From Methylovulum psychrotolerans (GTDB taxonomy: Bacteria; Pseudomonadota; Gammaproteobacteria; Methylococcales; Methylomonadaceae): a DNA stretch of 64,000 bases. The first letter of the stretch is position 1. Every line of letters begins with the position of its first letter. The position numbers were made by a program, and so were the translations under genes. The notes under the pieces are model-generated. The model made no database searches, was not told the DNA's origin, and saw only the letters and a list, made by a program, of their open reading frames with translations. This document shows positions 1-6,947 of this stretch, piece by piece. The stretch is from positions 184,246 through 248,245 of the forward strand of contig NZ_PGFZ01000007.1 of assembly GCF_002923755.1 (NCBI RefSeq), in the 5' to 3' direction.

Positions 1-969
1 GTGGCTGCTGCGCAGATGGACGGCGTGGTTATTGTTATGGCGGGGTGCGGCGGGCGGCGTGTATTGCGCATACGAGGTGCGGGGGGCATCGCGTCCACAA
101 CCTAATTGATAAGGCGGGCTGCTGAACGTTTTGGTCGGTATTGCGCTGATGTGTTTGTCGGCATGGGGGGGCAGGTTATTGCTAAAACCGTTATCCATCA
201 TCGCTGTCATCAGTTGGTAGCGTTGCGGGCTGGTCATGCCGCCCATGATAACGCCGATCAGGCGTTTGCCGTTCTGTTGCGCGGTGGAGATCAGGTTGTA
301 ACCGGAACCGCAGGTAAAGCCGGTTTTCATGCCTTCTGCACCTGGATAGCTGGCGGTGAACTTATTAATGGCCGGCCATTCACGACCCCGAAAAAACAGG
401 CTATGGGAGGCAAAATACGGGTAAAAATTAGGGAAGTCCTGCATTGTCCGATAGGCCAGCAAGCCTAAGTCGCGGGGGGTAGTTACTTGCCATTGGTGGG
501 GCAGTCCGGTCGCGTTCATGAAATGGGTGTCGTACATGCCTAAAGAGTGGGCTTTGGCGGTCATGCGGGTGGCAAAATTTTCTTCGTTACCGCCCAAATG
601 TTCCGCCAGCACCACGGCGGCATCGTTAGCGGAACGGGTAATCAACGCTAAGATAGCCTCTTCGACGGTAATGTTTTCACCTGGCCTCAAGCCTAATTTG
701 CTGTTCGGCTGCCGCGCCGCATAAACGGAGGCGGTCATCGTGTCGGTAAGCTGGACTTGTCCTTGCGACAACGCGGTAAACGTCATGTATAAGGTCATCA
801 CTTTGGTTAGCGAGGCCGGGAACCAAGCGTGGTTTGCGTCTTGCTCATAGACAATAGTGCCGTTGTCGGCATCGATCAGAATGGCGGCATGGTCGCTGTA
901 ACTGGCAGGTGACACCAAGGACAGGCACAGTGACATTAAAAGAAGCAGGGTCAGTTTTACATTCGTCAT
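1..969 (-). CDS. D-alanyl-D-alanine carboxypeptidase (peptidase S11), 3' end cut by the window
   Basis: A penicillin-binding DD-carboxypeptidase that trims the terminal D-Ala from peptidoglycan stem peptides in the periplasm. The frame is open from the ATG at 969 down to base 1, so 323 residues are visible and the C-terminus lies outside the window. A signal peptide (about residues 1-25, LLLLMSLCLSLVS) is followed by the three serine-DD-peptidase motifs: SLTK (nucleophile S53, K56), SAN (S113-N115) and KTG (215-217). After about residue 270 the protein becomes proline- and histidine-rich, which may be a linker to a further domain outside the window. The family call is firm; which paralogue (dacA, dacC or dacD type) cannot be decided. 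Confidence 0.93.
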   Translation of the reverse strand, partial: MTNVKLTLLLLMSLCLSLVSPASYSDHAAILIDADNGTIVYEQDANHAWFPASLTKVMTLYMTFTALSQGQVQLTDTMTASVYAARQPNSKLGLRPGENITVEEAILALITRSANDAAVVLAEHLGGNEENFATRMTAKAHSLGMYDTHFMNATGLPHQWQVTTPRDLGLLAYRTMQDFPNFYPYFASHSLFFRGREWPAINKFTASYPGAEGMKTGFTCGSGYNLISTAQQNGKRLIGVIMGGMTSPQRYQLMTAMMDNGFSNNLPPHADKHISAIPTKTFSSPPYQLGCGRDAPRTSYAQYTPPAAPRHNNNHAVHLRSSH

Positions 970-1196
970 GTTGGAAAAGTTCAATTAAGCTGATAGCCCA
1001 ACTCCGCCGTGCCTGCCGGGTGTGCTAAGCCCGTTATTGGCAGTGGCGGCGGATGTGGGCTGTCAGAGAATAGGCGGATGGGTGAAGGTCGGCTAATTTA
1101 AGATTGTACGATGGGAGGTAATTTCGCACAATTTTGCCATTCTACCAAACGAAACCCAATCATAAAATGCTAATATTTTTTAAAGCCGCCATCCGG

Positions 1197-2186
1197 TCAG
1201 GGATGGGCTAGTTTTTTGCTGCATGCAAACGGCGGCTCGCCTTGGCAGATTCCCCAGTATTTACCAAAATCGCCTTCATTACTGGGTTTCCAGTTTTCCG
1301 AAAAAGCTTCGAACACGGTGCCGGACAGGTGTTCCTGGGCGAGTTTTTTAAACGTCGATTGCACCACTAAGGCTTGGTTTTCGGCACTGGCGACACCGCA
1401 GCGCTGGCCGGTTTTGACATTGACCGACTCGGCTTTAGCGGGGCCGTTAGGCCAACCGAATTCGGTGATCATGACGGCTTTGTTAGGATTGGCGGTGTGG
1501 ACTTCATGCAGTCTGGCAAGGTGGAAATCGGCGGCTTGCCCAGCAGGGGTGCAGGAATGCAAGGGGGAAAAGGTATTTTCCCACCAAGGGAAGATGTTGA
1601 TGCCTATCCAGTCGACTTGGTCTGAAAACAAGGTCTTTTCGCAGTGTAAGGAGCGGTTGCACCATTCCCACCAAGTATCAATAGTCGTGATAGGTTGTGT
1701 TACTTTGGCCTCGCGCAGGGCTTGCAGGCAGCGGCTAATTTCGCCGTCAAACTGATAGCCGTGGCGGGTGCGCACTTCCGAACCGCAACTGAGCTTAATG
1801 ATGGTATCGGCAAAGGTTTTGGCCAGGTGAATGCCCGTGGAGATGGATTGCGAATTGACTTTGCTGTCCTTATCTAGCCATAAAATGGCAATAACCTTAA
1901 GATGCCGGGCTTGTGCGGCGGTAAAGGTATAGTCTAAGCCGTTCAGTACGCCATAGGTCATAATACAGCGGAACGGTGTCTCTTTGACGATTTTGTCGAG
2001 TAGGGTGTCAATCAGCTCTTTAGGGGGCGACGGGCCATAATCTGGGTTGATCGTGCCGACATAAGGGCTGAACGCCACGCATTGTAATGGCGGTGGCGCA
2101 TGGTGGGCGGTTTTTTTGTCGGCGGCATCGGCTGTGCCTACCGTCATTAACAGCAAAGATAGCAACAGTAAAAAGAATCTTATCAT
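1197..2186 (-). CDS. Secreted GH17-like beta-1,3-glucanase family protein
   Basis: Probable glycoside hydrolase of the GH17 TIM-barrel type. I place the start at 2186 (MIRFFLLLLSLLL), which gives a clean signal peptide ending at TADA-A and a protein of 329 residues. The frame stays open 44 codons further upstream, but that part does not look like protein. Visible family landmarks are FSPYVGTINPDYGP near the N-terminus, IMTYGVLNG, VDWIGINIFPWWE, ITEFGWPNG (the Glu is the expected catalytic nucleophile) and VFEAFSENWKPSNEG near the C-terminus. It stands alone between the carboxypeptidase and a divergent Spy-like gene. The substrate is probably a beta-glucan or the cell's own glucan, but this is inference from the family. 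Confidence 0.78.
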   Translation of the reverse strand: MIRFFLLLLSLLLMTVGTADAADKKTAHHAPPPLQCVAFSPYVGTINPDYGPSPPKELIDTLLDKIVKETPFRCIMTYGVLNGLDYTFTAAQARHLKVIAILWLDKDSKVNSQSISTGIHLAKTFADTIIKLSCGSEVRTRHGYQFDGEISRCLQALREAKVTQPITTIDTWWEWCNRSLHCEKTLFSDQVDWIGINIFPWWENTFSPLHSCTPAGQAADFHLARLHEVHTANPNKAVMITEFGWPNGPAKAESVNVKTGQRCGVASAENQALVVQSTFKKLAQEHLSGTVFEAFSENWKPSNEGDFGKYWGICQGEPPFACSKKLAHP

Positions 2187-2410
2187 GATAATGCCCTGCG
2201 GCAGGCCAAAGTAAACCAATATAATAGGGGATTTTTCGCCCGTGTAGGAATTTATTGCTTGGCCTTGCCGGAAGTGCCGAGTTTTTAATCTTGGGGGCAT
2301 TGCCATCATCTTACACAATCATTGCATATTGCTTTCTTAATATGGGGTTATAGTATGCAGTAAGAACGGCATTAAGCCGCTTCTGTTTCCAATCTAACTA
2401 GGAGATGATT

Positions 2411-2752
2411 ATGAAGAAAACGTTGATTAGCCTGTTATTTGCGCTGGGCTTACCGCTGGTGGCCGTGGCTGGCGGCATGGGAGGGCCAGGAAGTCCTGAA
2501 GGCGATCAGAATTTTAAACAACACCACGCCGAAAAAATAGCGGCGATGGCGAAAGAGCTAGGCTTGACTACCGAGCAACAAAGTAAAGTCGATGCGATTT
2601 TTGAGCAACAACATACCAAGTTCCAAGCTATCCACGAAGAGACCAAAACCCGTTTGCAAGCGGTGCTGACCCCTGAGCAACTGAAAAAGTTTGACAACAT
2701 GCACCCGCCCCGCCACATGATGCCCCCACCACCGCCACCTAAGCCTGAATAA
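2411..2752 (+). CDS. Spy/CpxP-like periplasmic LTxxQ protein
   Basis: Small periplasmic protein of the Spy/CpxP/heavy-metal-sensor class, 113 residues. The signal peptide MKKTLISLLFALGLPLVAVA is followed by a Gly/Pro linker, an alpha-helical core with two LTxxQ-type motifs (GLTTEQQSKV and VLTPEQLKKF) and an unusual tail of His, Met and seven prolines (HMMPPPPPPKPE) that could bind metal. I chose the ATG at 2411 because the AGGAG at 2400-2404 touches the alternative ATG at 2405 but sits six bases from 2411. Family members act as periplasmic chaperones or stress sensors; the exact role here is not visible. Confidence 0.85.
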   Translation: MKKTLISLLFALGLPLVAVAGGMGGPGSPEGDQNFKQHHAEKIAAMAKELGLTTEQQSKVDAIFEQQHTKFQAIHEETKTRLQAVLTPEQLKKFDNMHPPRHMMPPPPPPKPE

Positions 2753-2753
2753 G

Positions 2754-2803
2754 CGCTAAACGCTTAGCGTGTCACCCATCTGCCGTGCAACGCGGCAGGT
2801 GGG
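2754..2803. terminator. Pair of hairpins between convergent genes
   Basis: Directly after the Spy-like stop codon lies CGCTAA-acgc-TTAGCG-type pairing (2754-2769). A longer GC-rich hairpin follows, with CCCATCTGCCG at 2775-2785 pairing with CGGCAGGTGGG at 2793-2803. The second ends one base before the stop codon of the convergent restriction gene. There is no strong T-run, so bidirectional termination is inferred from position. Confidence 0.45.
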
Positions 2804-2804
2804 G

Positions 2805-3758
2805 TTAGACCGAATTATAGGGGCCTAAAAATCGCACACCGTTAAAATGGATTAAATGGGATGGAGCATCTGCTACCCATACTTCTGTTTCCCATGCGAT
2901 TTCACCAAGATACCTCCCCATGACGGCACGGTTTGGGAAGGCTGTCACATAGACCAGTCCTGCGCTTGCGGTAGCAAAAAGGCTGGCGAGTTCATTATGC
3001 CGTTTGCCGTCCACGGGGCCGTGGCTGGTGACGGATTCAACGAGCAGTAACCAGTTTTTCGCACTAAAATACAGCACGACATCGGGCATTTTGCCATGCG
3101 AATCGACATTGACACCCAACTTGGACAGTAAAGCCGCGTTAAAGTAACGCCATTTGTCACCTGTATCCCCGACATACACTAACAGGCTGTCCGGTGCGAA
3201 ACGCGGGGCAAATTCTTCAATAATGGCCCGAATCAGTTCACTGTGCCCACCTGGGCTTAAATTTATGCTCTTCCCTGGGGCAATGTTTACCGGAATGCGG
3301 TTTTGCATCCGCTCTTGCGTGTAACGGGCGAGTAGCGTTTCGGTTTCGGACAAGTAAGCCGCTAATTTGTCAGGCCATGCTGGTGTTCCGAAAGTGCGTA
3401 GCAATGCCAGCGCATTAGGTTCGATTTGATAGACGGCCTTCGGACTGTTGACGGGACGGTCAGGCCGGTCTGGGTTGTAAAGCGCGATACCAGCATCACA
3501 GAATTGGTGCATTGTTTGGCGGCGGAACGTTTCCCGTGTGTTCGGCGCATAGTCTTTGTGATAATGTTCCCGCACCCAATCCATTATTGGGGTAATGCCT
3601 AGCAACGGGTTTTCTGCTTCGTGCCATGATGTGTTTGGGGTCATATTCAGCAAAGCCAACAAGCAAAGTGCGGAACGCTCATTGTGTTGCTTGCGCGACA
3701 ACCCCAGCGTGATAATGATTTGCCGGGCGGATTCGATAAGAGGATGGGCATTACTCAT
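2805..3758 (-). CDS. Type II restriction endonuclease, BsuBI/PstI family
   Basis: Type IIP restriction enzyme, 317 residues. The BsuBI/PstI C-terminal catalytic domain is recognisable from VYVGDTGDKW (194-203), KMPDVV (223-228), the LLLVES block with its acidic residue (238-242) and SHGPVDGKR (245-253). Together these form the PD-(D/E)xK-like core of the family. Known members cut CTGCAG. The ATG overlaps the stop of the upstream methyltransferase gene as ATGA, so the two are translationally coupled. No controller (C) protein gene is seen. The N-terminal 180 residues should contain the helical DNA-reading domain. I see no frameshift or lost motif, so the enzyme looks functional. Confidence 0.92.
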   Translation of the reverse strand: MSNAHPLIESARQIIITLGLSRKQHNERSALCLLALLNMTPNTSWHEAENPLLGITPIMDWVREHYHKDYAPNTRETFRRQTMHQFCDAGIALYNPDRPDRPVNSPKAVYQIEPNALALLRTFGTPAWPDKLAAYLSETETLLARYTQERMQNRIPVNIAPGKSINLSPGGHSELIRAIIEEFAPRFAPDSLLVYVGDTGDKWRYFNAALLSKLGVNVDSHGKMPDVVLYFSAKNWLLLVESVTSHGPVDGKRHNELASLFATASAGLVYVTAFPNRAVMGRYLGEIAWETEVWVADAPSHLIHFNGVRFLGPYNSV

Positions 3759-5230
3759 GAATTTAGCTCCCTTAGTTTTTCATCTATCATCATCTGCGTA
3801 AGAGTGCCGCCGGCAGCCATAGCCCATTTGCCCATTTCTATGAGCATACTGCGGCTTGGATACTTCATTATCTTTAGGTCGGTTGCGTTAACCTGTGTGT
3901 GTCCGCTAAAGCGCCGGAAACTTTCATCAAACGCGGTCGTGTTGAGAAATAAGCATAAACCGTGTGCCAATGTTGCCGATAATCCCTGTTTGTTTTCATG
4001 AAATAGATTTAAGTGGTTCTCAAAGCCCAATAATGGGGCATCCTGAAATGCCGTTGGTTCAACGACACTGGCGACGATGCGGCGGCGCTCTTCTTTAGCT
4101 GAGAAACGGCGCACTACACAATAAAAGCTATTGGGATAAAGCCACTTTTCTGTTTCAAGGTTACGGTGGATCGCATTGGGTTTTTTACTGCCCACTTTTG
4201 GCCATTCGAGGCCCCCGCGACTAAAATGGCCTGGATACAATAACGGTGCTGTACCGGACTCCGGCATAGCGCATAAATGTTTTTTTAACCGAAAATCTAC
4301 TACTGGGCCGGTTGAAACAGTGATACCTAAATCCGCTAACGAATAGCGGATAGCGGGCGACAATTCTATGGTGTTTTTTTCACATGATGTAGGTATATGG
4401 ATAAATTGGTTGGGGTCATCAGCAAAGACAATATTATCGAATGGGTGTTCGTAGCTGGCAAAATCGCTAAAGCTGTCATCGGTAGAGGTTGACACCGTCA
4501 CCGACTCTTGTGGTCGGCCTCGTTCTAGCCTGATGATAATGTTCTCTTGTAGCACAGCATCGGCTTTGAAGGCTTTACGGCGCGATGCGAAAAGATGTAT
4601 GTGGCGAATGGCCGCGTGTTTTAGTACGAAGTCACGGAAAGGCCGATAATAAGAGCCGTTGCAGAAGCTGCGGGGGATGATGGCGACGACTTGCCCTTCC
4701 GGTGCCATTAATAAAAGCGTTAGTGCAACAAAAGCCGAATAAAGGTTGACTGTCTCAATGCCTACTTGGCGAAGCAACAAACGGTGGCGGGAATTGCTGC
4801 TTATTTTTTTATAGGGTGGGTTGAGGATGGCGTGGGTGAAAACCTGTTGGCCGGATTGAATAGTGTTAACGGCGGCCTCAATGAAATCGCCGCCGATAAT
4901 GGTAAACAAAAGCGGCGTTTTATTTTTATGCTGGGATAGGGAGCGGTGCAATTGCGCATGAACGGAGTTATCCAATTCAAATGCGCTTAGCCGAATATTT
5001 TGGGCATTCAACTGGCCGGATGCGCATCTTTCTAAAAATGCGCTGGCAAGGGAGCCGGTGCCTGCACCTGCATCAAGTAAGGTGCAGGTGTCGCTTAAGG
5101 GGGCGGGAAATAAGCTAGCCATGAATTTTGCTATGTTTGCAGGGGTGAAAAACTGCCCTAACAGCGATTTTTTGTCCGCACTGGTTGGTTCTGATAGCTG
5201 TAACGTAGTCTGTTCAAGAGCCGTTAACAC
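3755..5230 (-). CDS. N6-adenine DNA methyltransferase of the PstI/BsuBI-type R-M system
   Basis: Protects the host DNA from the partner nuclease by N6-adenine methylation. The gamma-type motif order is seen: motif X GQFFTP (about 25-30), SAM-binding motif I DAGAGTG (about 53-59) and catalytic motif IV NPPY (about 137-140), followed by a long target-recognition part. I set the start at a GTG (5230) preceded by AAGGA about nine bases upstream. The frame remains open to a TTG at 5257, but nothing like a ribosome site precedes that codon. The gene overlaps the endonuclease by four bases. A short membrane-protein gene lies upstream on the same strand, 68 bases away. Confidence 0.9.
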   Translation of the reverse strand: MLTALEQTTLQLSEPTSADKKSLLGQFFTPANIAKFMASLFPAPLSDTCTLLDAGAGTGSLASAFLERCASGQLNAQNIRLSAFELDNSVHAQLHRSLSQHKNKTPLLFTIIGGDFIEAAVNTIQSGQQVFTHAILNPPYKKISSNSRHRLLLRQVGIETVNLYSAFVALTLLLMAPEGQVVAIIPRSFCNGSYYRPFRDFVLKHAAIRHIHLFASRRKAFKADAVLQENIIIRLERGRPQESVTVSTSTDDSFSDFASYEHPFDNIVFADDPNQFIHIPTSCEKNTIELSPAIRYSLADLGITVSTGPVVDFRLKKHLCAMPESGTAPLLYPGHFSRGGLEWPKVGSKKPNAIHRNLETEKWLYPNSFYCVVRRFSAKEERRRIVASVVEPTAFQDAPLLGFENHLNLFHENKQGLSATLAHGLCLFLNTTAFDESFRRFSGHTQVNATDLKIMKYPSRSMLIEMGKWAMAAGGTLTQMMIDEKLRELNS

Positions 5231-5298
5231 GGTTGATATTCCTTGGTTAAGTCCCAATAAAGAAAACGATATAAGTCTTAGGCGATTTAAAGGGCGAT

Positions 5299-5580
5299 TT
5301 AAAGCCTATGATTCATCATTGGATAGGAGTGGAAGTAGGCGGTATATGTCGTCACAATAATTAACACCCCCATCATCACCGCTGCAATGACGCGTATCCG
5401 CACTGATGCACATTGGGTAGCCACACGGTGGCAACGTTCACTGGCGGATAAAGTGCCTAAGCAGGTCAAAATAATGCCGGCAATGCGCCAATCGAACCAA
5501 AAGCAACAGGTTGCAGGTAGCCAAAACACTAACAGCACAGCGGCAAGCATACGGAATTCCTGTTTAGGGTTTACTGGCAT
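5299..5580 (-). CDS. Small two-helix membrane protein, unknown
   Basis: A 93-residue protein I do not recognise. It has two hydrophobic segments (about 12-40, MLAAVLLVFWLPATCCFWFDW..IAGIILTCL, and about 62-82, RVIAAVMMGVLIIVTTYTAYF) with basic residues between them. A good ribosome site (AGAAGG, six bases before the ATG at 5580) argues that it is real. It lies between the HxlR regulator gene (15 bases upstream) and the methyltransferase on the same strand, so the regulator, this gene and the R-M pair could share transcripts. No function is proposed. Confidence 0.6.
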   Translation of the reverse strand: MPVNPKQEFRMLAAVLLVFWLPATCCFWFDWRIAGIILTCLGTLSASERCHRVATQCASVRIRVIAAVMMGVLIIVTTYTAYFHSYPMMNHRL

Positions 5581-5595
5581 GACAGGCCTTCTATT

Positions 5596-6003
5596 CTAAG
5601 CAGTATCCGTCGCATCCACCCATTTTTGCAACAAATCTTCCGGTTGGGCGGTAAAAAAGCCCTCAGGCGGCTCGCCGCAGTCGGGGACGTGTTTTTGTGT
5701 CCACTTGACCAATTGCTGTAATACCGGCAACAAATCTGCGCCTTTGGGCGTTAAAAAATATTCATAACGCACAGGTTTGGCCTGATAGGGGCGTTTGATC
5801 AACAGGCCGTTTTCTTCCAATTCGCGCAGGCGGCTGGCGAGGATATTGGTGGGTATGCCTTCCGGTGAGGCCTGAAAATCACAGTATTTGCTTTTTCCCA
5901 AACACATGTCGCGGATCACGATAAGGCTCCATTTATCGCCGATAAATTCCAAGGCGATAGAAAGAGGGCATTTTGAGCGGTAGTTGGGTGTTTCTGTTTT
6001 CAT
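5596..6003 (-). CDS. HxlR-family winged-helix transcriptional regulator
   Basis: DNA-binding repressor or activator of the HxlR/MarR-like class, 135 residues from the ATG at 6003. The frame continues 41 codons upstream, but that stretch overlaps the operator palindromes and starts with no plausible ribosome site. Family signature: CPLSIALEFIGDKWSLIVIRD with the conserved Cys and GDKW, then GIPTNILASRLRELEENGLL (recognition helix), then the YEYFLTPKGADLLPVL wing. The conserved N-terminal Cys suggests a redox- or electrophile-sensing mode as in YodB/HypR-type members. It is divergent from a glutathione S-transferase gene, which is the natural target. Confidence 0.88.
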   Translation of the reverse strand: MKTETPNYRSKCPLSIALEFIGDKWSLIVIRDMCLGKSKYCDFQASPEGIPTNILASRLRELEENGLLIKRPYQAKPVRYEYFLTPKGADLLPVLQQLVKWTQKHVPDCGEPPEGFFTAQPEDLLQKWVDATDTA

Positions 6004-6035
6004 GGCCGGTCTTAAGACATCAGATATAAATAGAT

Positions 6036-6052
6036 ACTTGCAAAAAGCAAGT
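6036..6052. promoter_or_regulatory. HxlR operator half 1 (palindrome)
   Basis: ACTTGCAAAAAGCAAGT is an inverted repeat with ACTTGC arms around a five-base A-rich centre. It lies in the intergenic region between the regulator and the divergent GST gene and repeats at 6072-6090. HxlR-family proteins bind palindromes of this size. Confidence 0.7.
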
Positions 6053-6071
6053 TTGTGTGTCAGAATCTTAT

Positions 6072-6090
6072 CACTTGCAAAAGGCAAGTG
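6072..6090. promoter_or_regulatory. HxlR operator half 2 (palindrome)
   Basis: CACTTGCAAAAGGCAAGTG is a near-perfect palindrome and the second copy of the motif at 6036-6052. The centres are about 37 bases apart, close to 3.5 helical turns. It is 35 bases upstream of the GST start codon, so occupancy would be expected to control that promoter as well as the regulator's own. Confidence 0.72.
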
Positions 6091-6124
6091 ACAAAAATAT
6101 TTTTCTTCTTTTAGGGGTAGCCGC

Positions 6125-6751
6125 ATGAAACTGTATCATTTTCCAATTTCACCCAACTCTCGCCGTGTCATTGCCGTTTTACATCATTTAGGATTGGCTT
6201 GCGACTTACACGCTTTGGATTTGGTTAAAGGTGAGCATTTGCAAGCAGATTTTCTGGCTCTTAACCCTAACCACATGATCCCGACGCTTGTCGACGGCGA
6301 TTTTGTCCTGTGGGAATCTAATGCCATTATGCAGTACCTGTGTTCTAAAGTGCCAGATAATTCGTTGCTGCCCGCTGACCCTAAGGTACATGCCGACATC
6401 ACCCGTTGGCAGTTTTGGCAAACCGCCCATTTTGGCCGTGCTTGCGGCGTTTTTATTTTTGAAAATATTCTCAGAAACGCCTTCAACCTGGGCGAACCCG
6501 ATGCCCAAGAATTGGCGAAAGCCACCGAAAACTTCCATCGCTTCGCTAAGGTGTTGGATGGGCATTTGGCGGGCCGTGCTTGGCTGGTTGGCGATACGTT
6601 TACCTTGGCGGATTTCTCCATCGCCTCCTTCTTGGAGTTGACGGCATTGGCTAAATATCCTGTCGAAGGGTATACGGAAATTGCCCGCTGGTACAGTGCC
6701 ATTGAGCAAATCCCGGCTTGGCAAAGTTCCGCTCCGGCAAAAATTTCTTAA
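6125..6751 (+). CDS. Glutathione S-transferase
   Basis: Cytosolic GST, 208 residues, the usual length. The thioredoxin-like N-terminal domain carries the Ser-type active-site region (HFPISPNSRRV, about 5-15), the cis-Pro loop NHMIPTLVDGDFVLWESNAI (about 48-67, with the glutathione-binding ES pair) and an all-helical C-terminal domain containing WLVGDTFTLADFSIAS. It conjugates or reduces electrophiles with glutathione. The ribosome site AGGGG precedes the ATG at 6125. It is divergently transcribed from the HxlR gene, and the two operator palindromes lie between them, consistent with induction by electrophilic stress. Confidence 0.93.
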   Translation: MKLYHFPISPNSRRVIAVLHHLGLACDLHALDLVKGEHLQADFLALNPNHMIPTLVDGDFVLWESNAIMQYLCSKVPDNSLLPADPKVHADITRWQFWQTAHFGRACGVFIFENILRNAFNLGEPDAQELAKATENFHRFAKVLDGHLAGRAWLVGDTFTLADFSIASFLELTALAKYPVEGYTEIARWYSAIEQIPAWQSSAPAKIS

Positions 6752-6781
6752 CAAACGCCGCTAAAGCCAGTCCGTCACGAA

Positions 6782-6812
6782 GGCCTTTCGGGTTGCTAAA
6801 ACCTGAAAGGCC
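6782..6812. terminator. 13-bp hairpin downstream of the GST gene
   Basis: GGCCTTTCGGGTT (6782-6794) pairs with AACCTGAAAGGCC (6800-6812) with one wobble and a five-base loop. It lacks a T-run. Position after the GST gene suggests termination or mRNA 3' end protection. Confidence 0.4.
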
Positions 6813-6947
6813 AGGCGGCTGACGCTGATGCCGTTAAGTTCCGCCCCTCTGCATTACCTCTCCTAAGCGATAGTTTGAGAAAAAGCCTTGCCACGGCGTT
6901 ATAATGGTGTGATCAACATCCCGGTCGCCTGGCAAAAGTATCAAACC

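Noticed and set aside
6184-6754. Two open frames antisense to the GST gene
   Set aside because: Both are shadows of the conserved GST coding sequence and lack ribosome sites.
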